From Clostridia bacterium (GTDB taxonomy: Bacteria; Bacillota; Clostridia; Oscillospirales; CAG-272): 19,755 bases of DNA. Location of the stretch: positions 1-19,755 of the forward strand of contig JAFQUL010000096.1 in the NCBI GenBank assembly GCA_017408535.1, in the 5' to 3' direction. A program made the translations under genes and the position numbers. Below the pieces are notes generated by a model. That model did not search any database and was not told where the DNA came from. It saw only the letters and a program-made list of their open reading frames with translations. Shown here piece after piece: positions 7,148-14,878 of the stretch. The stretch's first letter is position 1, and each line of letters opens with the position of its first letter.

Positions 7148-8010
7148 TACTTTTCAAGTGATATTACCGCGTTCTTCATCTCAAGGGCATCCTCTGCCAT
7201 AGTACCGTCAGACTCGCAGATGATACGTGGGGAGAGGTCATCCTTTATAATAGCCTCTGCCAGAGGGTAAAACTCAGGGCCGTAGGCGGTATCCGAGAAG
7301 GTCAGATGCTTCTTTTCCCCGGCTGAGGTATATTCTATCTTTGAAAAATGACAGTGAAGACCGTCTGTCACCTTGTCACCGAGAGTATTTCCTATTCTGT
7401 CAAAGACACGTCTGTAGGAGTCAGCATCCGGAAAAAGGCCGCCGAGAGACATAGCGTTCATATGACCGAAATCAATGACCGGCACAAGCCGTGGACTGAT
7501 ACGGCAAAGCTCGATGACCTCATCAAGAGTACCAAGCTGATTTTTCTTGCCCATAGTCTCAAGACCGAGACGGATAGCTGCGTCTCCGTATACAGTACCC
7601 TCAAACTCACTGAGTGCACGGGTGAGTGTATCTGCTGCAAGCTGCATCGCCTCACCCCTCGATATCTTTGCCGCAGAGCCGGTATGGATAACGATGATAT
7701 CCGCACCCAGCCATCTTGCAGCATCAAGACTCTGCTTTATATAATCAATGCTTTTAAGCCTTTTTTCTTCCTCTATGCCTGAAAGGGATATATAGTAGGG
7801 TGCGTGAAGGGACATAAGTATCCCGGCCTCACGTGCCGCCTCACCTACACGGCGAAAGGAAGCCTCGCCGCCTCTTATTCCGTTGCCGCCTTCATATTCG
7901 TAGGCATCAAGGCCCTTTTCTCTGACCCACAGAGGAGCTTCATAGCTATGCTTTTTCCCGTCGGCATAAAAGGAATCACTGTTTCCGCCGGGACCGAATT
8001 TTGCTTTCAC
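7147..8010 (-). CDS. Endonuclease IV-like TIM-barrel protein (AP endonuclease family 2)
   Basis: A 287-residue TIM-barrel protein. Known: endonuclease IV cuts DNA at abasic sites using three metals. Seen, with inferred equivalence to the E. coli Nfo ligands: 'SLHAPY' His69, 'IHTG' His109, 'LETMG' Glu151, 'IDFGH' Asp180/His183, 'HCHFS' His221, 'KKHLTF' His235 and 'ICESDGT' Glu266. The Asp expected two residues before the last His reads as Lys233, so one metal site may differ. The N-terminal 'FGPGGNSDSFY' is typical of the clostridial/archaeal branch of the family. Start: GTG at 8008-8010, preceded by GGAAGGTGAT, a very strong Shine-Dalgarno that overlaps the bioY stop. Last gene of the operon. 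A sugar isomerase-type TIM barrel is the alternative, but 'SLHAPY' and the full ligand order favour endonuclease IV. Confidence 0.85.
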   Translation of the reverse strand: MKAKFGPGGNSDSFYADGKKHSYEAPLWVREKGLDAYEYEGGNGIRGGEASFRRVGEAAREAGILMSLHAPYYISLSGIEEEKRLKSIDYIKQSLDAARWLGADIIVIHTGSAAKISRGEAMQLAADTLTRALSEFEGTVYGDAAIRLGLETMGKKNQLGTLDEVIELCRISPRLVPVIDFGHMNAMSLGGLFPDADSYRRVFDRIGNTLGDKVTDGLHCHFSKIEYTSAGEKKHLTFSDTAYGPEFYPLAEAIIKDDLSPRIICESDGTMAEDALEMKNAVISLEK

Positions 8011-8015
8011 TTATA

Positions 8016-8546
8016 TCACCTTCCTTTAATACGTCGGCTTACCGTCCGGGACAGAAGAGCCGCCGCCGCAACAAGCAGTCCGTCCTTTATAATATACGGC
8101 AGAGATGCAAGCATAAATGCCTCGCCCACTCCCCGACCGGTCACAGCCGCAAAGACAAAAACCCCCACGGTATGACATACTGTCAGTCCCGCCAGCCCGC
8201 AAAGCAGACTGCGGAGCGTCTTTTTTCCGTTTCCCTCAAGTCCCGTGAAAAAGGCAAGGGGCAGATAACCGAAAAGAAAACCGCCGGTGGGGGTAACAAA
8301 ATGCCCTATCCCGCCGGAAAAACCGGCAAACACCGGTGCTCCCGCGGCGCCGAGCAGAAGATATACCGCAACCGCCGCTGTCCCGCAGAAAGGGCCCGCC
8401 ATATATCCTGCAAAGGCTACGGCAAATACAGACAGAGTTGCCGGTACGCCCCAGGGGGTCGGAATAGCCGCCCAAGACAAGCAAGCGATGACCGCAGTCA
8501 TCATTGCGGTCATCGCCAGCATAAAGGTTTTATTGTTTTTCGTCAT
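8016..8546 (-). CDS. bioY: Biotin transporter substrate-binding subunit BioY
   Basis: A 176-residue multi-pass membrane protein, the S-component that captures biotin for ECF-type import. Seen: about six hydrophobic segments, 'IPTPWGVPATLSVFAV' (28-43), and the BioY hallmark 'GAAGAPVFAGFSGGIGHF' (66-83) followed by 'TPTGGFLFGYL' (85-95). Length is typical. No ECF ATPase or T-component is visible here, so it works alone or with a shared energising module encoded elsewhere. Start: ATG at 8546 with a CAGGA-type site, only 17 nt after the upstream foldase stop; the downstream gene begins 5 nt after its stop. There is therefore no room for a dedicated promoter or BirA operator, and expression probably depends on the foldase promoter. 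Co-transcription with foldases and an endonuclease is unusual for a vitamin transporter. Confidence 0.95.
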   Translation of the reverse strand: MTKNNKTFMLAMTAMMTAVIACLSWAAIPTPWGVPATLSVFAVAFAGYMAGPFCGTAAVAVYLLLGAAGAPVFAGFSGGIGHFVTPTGGFLFGYLPLAFFTGLEGNGKKTLRSLLCGLAGLTVCHTVGVFVFAAVTGRGVGEAFMLASLPYIIKDGLLVAAAALLSRTVSRRIKGR

Positions 8547-8563
8547 TTACTGCAGTCCTGCTG

Positions 8564-10036
8564 TCACGCCTCGAACTGAGAAATAACTTCGTCGATCTTA
8601 GTGCACTTTACAGATCCTCTGAGATCCTCAAGCTTTGCAAGATAATCATCATTCTGAAGATACTGATGTACCTCGGTCTGCCACTTCTCACCGGTGAACG
8701 CTTCAAAGTACACCACCATGATACCCGCAGTCGTATTAACGATCGCAGTATCACCTTTGACTCTGTTGCGGTCAAAAAGCCACTTGTTGATCTCTATTTC
8801 TTCTTTAAGAGCTCCCTCTATAATATCCTCTACAAGACCGCCGACACTCTTGTTGTATTCCTCGTCGGAATACTCATTTACAAGTGCAGAGAAGCTTTCT
8901 ACCGTTTTATCGCCGGCAAGGTACTCATCGTGGATCTCCTTAGCCTTTTCACGCGCAAGCTCTTCAGTCTCATAGTTTTCAGGAGTCAGCAGAATGTAAC
9001 GCATATCTGCCACCAGATTGCTGCTTCTGACAGGCTCTGTAACGGTATAAATGAAAATATAATTTTCACCGTTTTCTACAACAGCATAACTGCCGGGGGC
9101 AAAATCACAATCCTTTTCAAAGCCTGCTTCAATGAGCTGGTTAACGGTAACACCGGCGGTAAGGGCTGACTCTATTCTTGAGGCAACAGCATTCTCTGAA
9201 AGCTCGTTCTCACCGGTATAAAAGCTCTTGATATACTCGCCTAAACGAACCTTGAACTCTTCTAAGGTTTCAGCGGAACAGATATACTCTGCCTTTGCCT
9301 TTGCGTCTGCCATCATTGCATCCGCCTCTTCCTGTGTAGCATCCTCGGGTATATTAGAGTAAACGGTATATTTGTAAATGTCTACGTAGTCAAATAACTC
9401 CTTGTTCTCGGCGTAGTATTCCTCATAACGCTCCTCAGAATAGCTGAGGGTACCGATATAATGCTCGTATCCCTTTTCGCTGAGCAACTCAAGCTCAAGG
9501 CAGCTTCTCAGCTTCTCCTCGGTAACAAGGGGACCGTAATAGTCAGCAATAAGCTGTGCTACCGAAACGTTCTTTGTCTTTGCCTGGGTCTCAACCGCCT
9601 TCATAGAGTCGTCAAGCTGCTTCTTATCAGCGTCGCTGAGCTCTATACCGCAGGAATGGGCATACTCGCAGAGAAGAAGAGTGTTCTCAAGCTGATCAAG
9701 TGCCGAGTCAAGATAAAAGTCAAACCAGGTACCATCGCCGTACTTCTGATCCTTAAGAGGCTTGGTGGTATCAAGTCCCATCATAGTCATATAGCTTCCG
9801 TACTGTGCCTTATCGGTGCTGTAAATTCCGTTGAAGAAAAAGCTGACGGTTGCAAGGTCTACTGAAAAATTGTCGGTGGTAAATGCAATCTGACTACCGT
9901 CAATATCGGGAACTACCGGAGTATTTCCGCCGGTGGTCTCATTCGTAAGTCCGTCAAGGCCGCCACTGCCGGTACAGGAAAAGAGAGGCAGACACATAAA
10001 GACTACTGTAAGCAAAAGTGCTGTTATTTTTTTCAT
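8564..10036 (-). CDS. Parvulin-type peptidylprolyl isomerase lipoprotein (PrsA-like foldase)
   Basis: A 490-residue predicted extracytoplasmic foldase. Seen: N-terminal 'MKKITALLL' signal ending in lipobox 'LFSC' (18-21), so Cys21 should be lipidated and the protein held on the outer face of the membrane. A low-complexity Gly/Thr linker follows, then a SurA/PrsA-type helical chaperone region, then a parvulin-like rotamase domain (about 344-446) with 'MRYILLTPE' and 'FSALVNEYSDEEYNKSVGGLV'. Start: I use the ATG ending at 10036, which gives a clean signal peptide and has AAAGGA upstream. An ATG 9 codons earlier (10063) would add polar residues before the signal. It is a paralogue of the upstream gene: 'FFFNGIYS...GLDTTKPLKDQK' here matches 'YFFGNIYQ...GLDPNKSLKNQQ' there. 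Whether the isomerase site is catalytically active cannot be judged by eye. Confidence 0.85.
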   Translation of the reverse strand: MKKITALLLTVVFMCLPLFSCTGSGGLDGLTNETTGGNTPVVPDIDGSQIAFTTDNFSVDLATVSFFFNGIYSTDKAQYGSYMTMMGLDTTKPLKDQKYGDGTWFDFYLDSALDQLENTLLLCEYAHSCGIELSDADKKQLDDSMKAVETQAKTKNVSVAQLIADYYGPLVTEEKLRSCLELELLSEKGYEHYIGTLSYSEERYEEYYAENKELFDYVDIYKYTVYSNIPEDATQEEADAMMADAKAKAEYICSAETLEEFKVRLGEYIKSFYTGENELSENAVASRIESALTAGVTVNQLIEAGFEKDCDFAPGSYAVVENGENYIFIYTVTEPVRSSNLVADMRYILLTPENYETEELAREKAKEIHDEYLAGDKTVESFSALVNEYSDEEYNKSVGGLVEDIIEGALKEEIEINKWLFDRNRVKGDTAIVNTTAGIMVVYFEAFTGEKWQTEVHQYLQNDDYLAKLEDLRGSVKCTKIDEVISQFEA

Positions 10037-10116
10037 GATCAAAGAGTTCCTTTCGTTTAGCATCCGTATAGTGTAAGGATCTGTTTATATACCGAAAAAA
10101 CGGCCGCTCGGATCAT

Positions 10117-10156
10117 TCTCTTTCCCGACAGGACTTTTGTCCTGCCGGGAAAGAGA
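10117..10156 (-). other. Long stable hairpin between the two foldase genes
   Basis: An 18-bp inverted repeat (10117-10134 with 10139-10156) around a 4-nt loop, AAAA in minus-strand RNA. The one mismatch is A.C in plus-strand RNA but G.U in minus-strand RNA, so the fold is continuous only in the operon's transcript. No U-tract follows directly; a T6 run comes 16 nt later after a GC-rich stretch. It resembles an RNA stabiliser, processing site or weak attenuator more than a classic terminator. Confidence 0.7.
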
Positions 10157-10193
10157 GAAAAATCATGCGATACAGCCGTTGACGATACTTAAC

Positions 10194-11750
10194 TTATGCG
10201 TTGATCTTGTTGATCTTGTCTTCATTCTCGGTGTACTTGAACTGCTCTGCGAGAGCCTCGATCTTTGCCTCATAGTCAGCGATTCTAAGCTCACTGTCAG
10301 CCTGTTTTGCCCACTCTGCTATACCCTCGCTCTCGTAGAATACTACCTCGTAGCCGTAAGTAGCGTTCTCGATAACCGCAGCATCACCCACCTTACGTGC
10401 CTCGTCGGAACACCAGGTGTCAAACTTGCTGCCGTACTCTGCGCCTGCAACATAGTTCTCCTGAAGTCCGCCGTTCTCCTCAGCAGAGGAGTCGTAGGAA
10501 AATTCCTTAGCAAGCTCTGCAAACGCCGCACCGGTCTTATCGCCTGCAAGGAACTGAGCCAGGATCTCGTCAGCCTTTGCCTTAGCGGCGTCCTTGGACT
10601 CATACTCAGAGGTAGCGATAATTATTCTGCGAACGTTCATAGTAGGATCTTCGCTGCGGTATGAGGGCTTAACTATCATATAAACAGAAACGTAATCAGA
10701 TTCCTCAATGATCTTGGTTTCGTTTGCTGCTCTGCCCTCTTCAAATGCCCACTTTGAGAATTCGTTTGTCGTGTTGTACTGAAGCTTCTCGACAAGGGTG
10801 TTGGCAATGGCCTCTTCAATAGGATCCTTATCGTCGGTCTCCTCAGAAGTCTCCTCGTCCTTCTCCTCATCTGCAGCCTGTGCGGTCAGATAATCGCGAA
10901 GGATCTGATCGAACTCCTCGGGAGTCTTTGCCGCCGCAAGAGCCTTTGCATCCTCTCTTGCTTTAAGAAGAGCCTCTGCATTCTCTATATCGGTAGCATC
11001 CTTATCTGCATCCACATTGAACCTGTAGGTCTTATAGTCACAGCAGGAGAAATCGTGATCGTGCTCCTTATAGTACTCCTCGTACTGCTCATCGGTAAAG
11101 TTGAGAGAATCGCTGTACTCATTGTAGTACTTGTCGGAAAGAAGCTCCATCTCAAGGCACTGACGGAAAACGTCCTCGTTAACGCCTGCACCGATAGCAG
11201 TTGAAAGGTAAGCGTCAAGTCCGGTATAGCCGGCTGCGTTTGCCTGCTGCTTCATAGCCTTGATATAGTTGTTTACAGTTTTGATCTCGTCATCGGAAAG
11301 GCTCATCCCTGCCTCTTTTGCAGCCTCGCACATAAGTACGGTCTGCTTGATCTGAGTAAGTGCGCTCTTCATGATGTAATCAAACCAGGTCTGTCCGTCG
11401 CTTGAGAACTGCTGGTTCTTAAGAGACTTATTGGGGTCAAGACCGATAGCGGAAAGATAGTCTGAATAGGTGCTTAAGTAATTCTGATAAATATTACCGA
11501 AGAAATAGGTAACTATACCGTTGTTTATCTTGTAGTTCTCTGTCTCAATGGAAACGGTCCTTCTGATAGCGCCGCCGCCGTTGACTACGCTGTTACCAAT
11601 GGTAACGAAAAGACAGATACCGACAAGCAGAATACATACTACGCTGAGGATCAGTGTAGTATTATTCTTTTTTACATTATTGTTCTTCTTGCTTGATGCA
11701 GCGAGAACGTCGGTATTACGGTTCTCTCTGCTTCTTGTTCCTTTTCCCAT
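10194..11750 (-). CDS. Membrane-anchored parvulin-type peptidylprolyl isomerase (SurA/PrsA-like)
   Basis: A 518-residue foldase anchored by one N-terminal helix. Seen: a Lys/Asn/Arg-rich cytoplasmic tail (1-30), a transmembrane segment (about 31-52) with no lipobox, a helical chaperone-like region, an acidic low-complexity insert with 'EEKDEETSEETDDKDP' in the middle third, and a C-terminal rotamase-like domain (about 372-473) with 'VRRIIIATSEY' and 'FAELAKEFSYD'. The 147 residues from the start of the rotamase strand to the C-terminus equal the length in its downstream paralogue. Inferred role: folding or quality control of exported proteins. Start: ATG at 11750 with AAAGG about 14 nt upstream. 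First gene of the operon, behind a near-consensus promoter. The odd points are the two anchoring modes and the acidic insert, which the lipoprotein paralogue lacks. Confidence 0.85.
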   Translation of the reverse strand: MGKGTRSRENRNTDVLAASSKKNNNVKKNNTTLILSVVCILLVGICLFVTIGNSVVNGGGAIRRTVSIETENYKINNGIVTYFFGNIYQNYLSTYSDYLSAIGLDPNKSLKNQQFSSDGQTWFDYIMKSALTQIKQTVLMCEAAKEAGMSLSDDEIKTVNNYIKAMKQQANAAGYTGLDAYLSTAIGAGVNEDVFRQCLEMELLSDKYYNEYSDSLNFTDEQYEEYYKEHDHDFSCCDYKTYRFNVDADKDATDIENAEALLKAREDAKALAAAKTPEEFDQILRDYLTAQAADEEKDEETSEETDDKDPIEEAIANTLVEKLQYNTTNEFSKWAFEEGRAANETKIIEESDYVSVYMIVKPSYRSEDPTMNVRRIIIATSEYESKDAAKAKADEILAQFLAGDKTGAAFAELAKEFSYDSSAEENGGLQENYVAGAEYGSKFDTWCSDEARKVGDAAVIENATYGYEVVFYESEGIAEWAKQADSELRIADYEAKIEALAEQFKYTENEDKINKINA

Positions 11751-11809
11751 AAAAAATAACCAACCTTTACATAATAATATACAACTTTACGATTTTCGCA
11801 TATACAATA

Positions 11810-11838
11810 ATTATATCCGAACAAAACGGTAAAGTCAA
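11810..11838 (-). promoter_or_regulatory. Sigma-A promoter of the foldase/bioY/endonuclease operon
   Basis: Minus strand: -35 TTGACT (11833-11838), 17-nt spacer, -10 TATAAT (11810-11815), with predicted start near 11803. The -35 and the next bases, TTGACTTTACC, are identical to those of the galU promoter. Confidence 0.88.
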
Positions 11839-11848
11839 TACAGAAAGC

Positions 11849-11898
11849 AAAAATATTGCCGCCCCCGTCATTCGGTGACTGCGGGCGGCAATATTTTT
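11849..11898 (-). terminator. Intrinsic terminator of the galK-walJ-rlmH-WG operon
   Basis: A 16-bp inverted repeat (AAAAATATTGCCGCCC at 11849-11864, complement at 11883-11898), with an inner GTCA/TGAC pairing around TTCGG. Read on the minus strand it ends in TATTTTTG, giving a U-tract. It lies 114 nt past the WG-protein stop and just before the foldase promoter, so it separates the two minus-strand operons. The A/T-rich flanks would also allow termination on the plus strand. Confidence 0.88.
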
Positions 11899-12012
11899 AT
11901 CAGAACAAATCTATCACGGTACTGAGTATACTATACCGCCGTGACGGCTGTGTGACGGAATATTGAATCTGTCAAAGTCTACTGTGTTTTTTCTGTGGAT
12001 TTGGTCAGAGCA

Positions 12013-13590
12013 TTATTCACCGGCGGGAGCCGCGGGCTTTGTCATTTTATGGAGTATCTGCCAGCCGGTCTCACTGTCATAAAGTGCGATAACGCCAGAG
12101 GAAACGTTTGAAATATGCTCGTAGGCAAATGGAATCACGGTATTGCCGGCAGTATCGATCATAGCTTTCTCTCCGCTCTCAAGACCGATCACCGCAAGCC
12201 CCTCAAAATAAGGCTCTGCATAGCTGTATACAGGCTGTACCACCCACTCGCCCTTGTAGTTCATATATCCGTACTTACCGTCCTTTTCAAGAAGGATCAT
12301 ACCGGAGGAATAGGAAACGACGCTGTAGCCGGCGGGAAGAGGGAAACGGCTGCCGTCATTCTTTATGATATAATCGGTGTCAGAGTAGATCTTCTTTTCC
12401 TTTGAAGTAAGGTCGGTGGTGATCTCTCTTACTCTGCAAAGGCCGTTCTCAAAGAAGAGATAGCCCATAGCCTCCTTACCGTGAGTAAAGAGGGGCATCT
12501 GCCAAGTAGAGAATACCACGTTGCCGTCTCCGTCAAGGAAGGTCTTGTCGCCGGTAAGCTTGGTCTTGCCTGCGGTATCAAGGAAGGTAAGCTGCTTATT
12601 CTTCTCGTAGGTCACAACGGTAGCAAGTCCGGTCTTAGGGTTTCCCTCCGCATCTGTTACCGGACCGTAATCATCGGTGAGGGGCATCTCAATGCCCTCC
12701 TCGGTAACCTCTCTGATCCTCAGCTCGATAGCCGCCGCAAGAGACTCTGAGAAGTTGTAAAGGCCGTAGTATTTATATACGTCGGGGTTGCCGGAATTGA
12801 TAAAGGACCACTTGCCGTTAGTACTGTTGCGGTATCTGGTCTCACCCATTCCTCTACCGTACTCAGGCGCATGCTCAAAATAAACGCCGATATTGTCCAC
12901 CTCATGAATGTAAGAGGTAACGTCCTCCTCGCTCATCATCTTGATGGAATCGTCATAGTAGCAGTAACGGCCGCCGTGAAGGAAGAGGGGTGTTCCCTCC
13001 TTGTTATAGCAGTATGCCGGCTCAAAATCACCCTCGGTAAATGTTACGAGAGGATTTCCCTTATTATCAAGGAGATACATGGTCCCGCCGCAGTCGTAGA
13101 TGATATAACCGGCATAGAGCGTTACCGTCTTTCTGTCGGTAAGCACAAGCTCGGTGGCTCCGACGTATCCGCCGTTCTCCCCATCCTTTTTGACGTTGAC
13201 CTCAGTCCACATCTGTCTGTAGGAATATACGGGGGGGAAGGTCACACCGGTCCCGGTGAGAGCAAGTGTGTGCTTATCTGCGCTGTAAAGGGTGGTGTCA
13301 AGCTTCGCTCCGGCAGCGGAGAGCTCCTCGGCGCTGTCAAACTTAACTGAGGATGCACCGACCGTCTCAGGTGCGCCCATTTCCTCAATACTGTCATATT
13401 CGGGTGCGGGAGCGGTCTCAACGGGAGGAAGGGTATCGTAGGGGCTTTCCTCTGTTTCCTTGGCACCTGCGTTCCTGTCTATAAAGGAGATGTCAAAAAC
13501 GCCTCGCGCATAGAGAATGGCGGCAAAACAGATAAATGCAAAGATTATTACTGCAACAACCGCCCAGATCGATCTGCCAACGTTTTTCAT
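12013..13590 (-). CDS. Membrane-anchored WG-repeat protein
   Basis: A 525-residue protein with a single N-terminal transmembrane segment (about 8-29) and a long, probably extracytoplasmic, beta-rich body. Seen: a Pro/Glu-rich stalk, then WG-type repeats, clearest near the C-terminus: 'EKDGKYGYMNYKGEWV' (about 435-450) and 'KAMIDTAGNTVIPFAYE' (about 475-491). A more degenerate copy in the middle reads 'NGKWSFINSGN'. Known: WG repeats form beta-propeller-like folds, often on surface proteins of Firmicutes; no enzymatic role is assigned. Start: ATG at 13590 with GAAAGG upstream. It lies 28 nt after rlmH and is the last gene before the terminator at 11849-11898. No catalytic motif is seen, and function cannot be given beyond a likely binding or structural role at the cell surface. 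Confidence 0.8.
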   Translation of the reverse strand: MKNVGRSIWAVVAVIIFAFICFAAILYARGVFDISFIDRNAGAKETEESPYDTLPPVETAPAPEYDSIEEMGAPETVGASSVKFDSAEELSAAGAKLDTTLYSADKHTLALTGTGVTFPPVYSYRQMWTEVNVKKDGENGGYVGATELVLTDRKTVTLYAGYIIYDCGGTMYLLDNKGNPLVTFTEGDFEPAYCYNKEGTPLFLHGGRYCYYDDSIKMMSEEDVTSYIHEVDNIGVYFEHAPEYGRGMGETRYRNSTNGKWSFINSGNPDVYKYYGLYNFSESLAAAIELRIREVTEEGIEMPLTDDYGPVTDAEGNPKTGLATVVTYEKNKQLTFLDTAGKTKLTGDKTFLDGDGNVVFSTWQMPLFTHGKEAMGYLFFENGLCRVREITTDLTSKEKKIYSDTDYIIKNDGSRFPLPAGYSVVSYSSGMILLEKDGKYGYMNYKGEWVVQPVYSYAEPYFEGLAVIGLESGEKAMIDTAGNTVIPFAYEHISNVSSGVIALYDSETGWQILHKMTKPAAPAGE

Positions 13591-13618
13591 ATCAATCGTT
13601 ACCTTTCAAAAAAGTTTT

Positions 13619-14101
13619 CTATTTGTGATATCTGCTACCGTTAATTATACTGAGACAGCGATACACTATCTCAAGACACAGAGGCCGCATCAGCTGGTGG
13701 GGGAACGTCAGCTGAGATACTGACAGCAAAAGATCCGCCCGCCGTTTGACCTCGTCCGAAAGTCCGTGTGAGCTGCCGATGATAAAGGTCACCGAGCTGT
13801 AGCCCCGCAGAGGAAGCTCTGAGAGATGCTCCGCCAGCTTTTCACTTGAAAAGGACCTACCCTCGAGGGCCAGCACCACCACGTATGACCGCTCTGTTAT
13901 CTTTGAAAGTATGGTCTTTCCCTCAGCGGTAAGCACCCTGTCGATCTCGGAGGGGGAGGGATCGTCGGAGACCCGTATCTCCTTCAGCTCCTTTATCTCG
14001 GGAGAGCAATAGCCTGAGAGACGCTTCATATATTCGTCGGTGGCCTCTTTTAAGTATTTCTCTTTAAGACTGCCAACCGTTATAAGTTCGAACTTAAGCA
14101 T
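13619..14101 (-). CDS. rlmH: 23S rRNA (pseudouridine-1915-N3)-methyltransferase RlmH
   Basis: RlmH methylates pseudouridine 1915 in helix 69 of 23S rRNA, using S-adenosylmethionine. This 160-residue SPOUT-family protein is full length. Seen: 'FELITVGSLKEKYL' (4-17), the cofactor-loop region 'FIIGSSHGLS' (106-115), 'LTFPHQLMR' (131-139) and the C-terminal 'YRCLSIINGSRYHK' (147-160). The loop reads GSSHG where GGSLG or GGADG is more common, and 'CLEIVYR' stands for the usual 'EQ-YR'; both lie in conserved places but the overall match is clear. Start: ATG at 14101 directly after the walJ stop, with GGAGGT 7 nt upstream inside walJ. walJ next to rlmH is a common Firmicute arrangement. Confidence 0.95.
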   Translation of the reverse strand: MLKFELITVGSLKEKYLKEATDEYMKRLSGYCSPEIKELKEIRVSDDPSPSEIDRVLTAEGKTILSKITERSYVVVLALEGRSFSSEKLAEHLSELPLRGYSSVTFIIGSSHGLSDEVKRRADLLLSVSQLTFPHQLMRPLCLEIVYRCLSIINGSRYHK

Positions 14102-14878
14102 TTACTGTACCTCCGTCGCCGTGTCGGGAGAAGCGGTAAGCACCGTGGCGGAAAGTCCCGCCGCACAGAGAGCGCCCTCCACCGCCGCCCGTGCAAGCTC
14201 GGGAAGATTGTTCTCCTCTGACAAATGGGCAAGAAGAACTCTCTCTGCACCGCACCGGCAAAGTTCAACTGCAGCAGCGGCACAGGCATCGTTTGAAAGA
14301 TGGCCTGCTCTCGAAAGAACTCTTTCCTTGAGAGTGTAGGTATATCTGCCCTCTCTGAGCATTTTTACGTCGTGATTTGCCTCAATGACTACCGTTTTGC
14401 ATCCCGAGACCGCCGCAAGAGCGGTATCGCTTATATATCCGGTATCGGTAAGGATGCCTACCGAATCGTCATCGCTGTCAATACGGTATCCTACGCACAT
14501 ATTACTGTCGTGGGACAGAAGGAAGGAGGTGACTGTCATCTCCCCTGCCCTCTCGCTGTAGATGGGGGTATGAAGCCGCGCCACCGAGGAAAGGTGGCTC
14601 ATAGGAAGGACCCCCTTCACGGCAGAGGCCTCTGTTATATGTACGGGGATATGATATTTCTTTGAGATTATCTCAAGAGCACTAATATGGTCGGAATGCT
14701 CATGTGTAACAAATATTGCGCTGATATCCCGGATATTACCCCCGGCACTTGACAGGGCGCACTCAAGAGTGCGGGCCGCCTTTCCCCCGTCAATAAGTAT
14801 AGAGGTACCGCCGCAGCGGATGTATATTGAATTACCCTTTGATCCGGAATAAAGGGCGGTAACACGTATCTTACTCAC
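14102..14878 (-). CDS. walJ: MBL-fold metallohydrolase, WalJ/YycJ type
   Basis: A 258-residue cytoplasmic metallo-beta-lactamase-fold phosphodiesterase/nuclease of the WalJ (YycJ) family, linked in Firmicutes to WalRK cell-wall control and DNA metabolism. Seen: 'THEHSDH' (58-64, His59/His61/Asp63/His64), 'LSHDS' His123, 'GILTDTGYIS' Asp145, 'EANHD' His169 and 'GHLSN' His193, a complete two-metal site. The N-terminal 'SGSKGNSIYI' is typical of the family. Start: GTG at 14876-14878, which overlaps the TGA of the upstream membrane-protein gene (GTGA). That overlap and the lack of a strong Shine-Dalgarno point to translational coupling. No walR or walK is visible here, so any tie to that pathway is by family only. 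Confidence 0.9.
   Translation of the reverse strand: MSKIRVTALYSGSKGNSIYIRCGGTSILIDGGKAARTLECALSSAGGNIRDISAIFVTHEHSDHISALEIISKKYHIPVHITEASAVKGVLPMSHLSSVARLHTPIYSERAGEMTVTSFLLSHDSNMCVGYRIDSDDDSVGILTDTGYISDTALAAVSGCKTVVIEANHDVKMLREGRYTYTLKERVLSRAGHLSNDACAAAAVELCRCGAERVLLAHLSEENNLPELARAAVEGALCAAGLSATVLTASPDTATEVQ

Noticed and set aside
8547..8563. A biotin-responsive operator or riboswitch before bioY
   Set aside because: Only 17 nt separate it from the upstream stop and no palindrome is present.
8666..9169. A 167-codon plus-strand frame inside the lipoprotein foldase gene
   Set aside because: Antisense shadow of a recognisable gene, with no motifs of its own.
10064..10116. A separate promoter for the lipoprotein foldase
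   Set aside because: TATAAA-like and T-rich stretches are present, but no -35/-10 pair at proper spacing.
10117..10156. Calling the inter-foldase hairpin a standard terminator
   Set aside because: No U-tract follows directly and no promoter was found for the downstream foldase, bioY and endonuclease genes, which would then be unexpressed.
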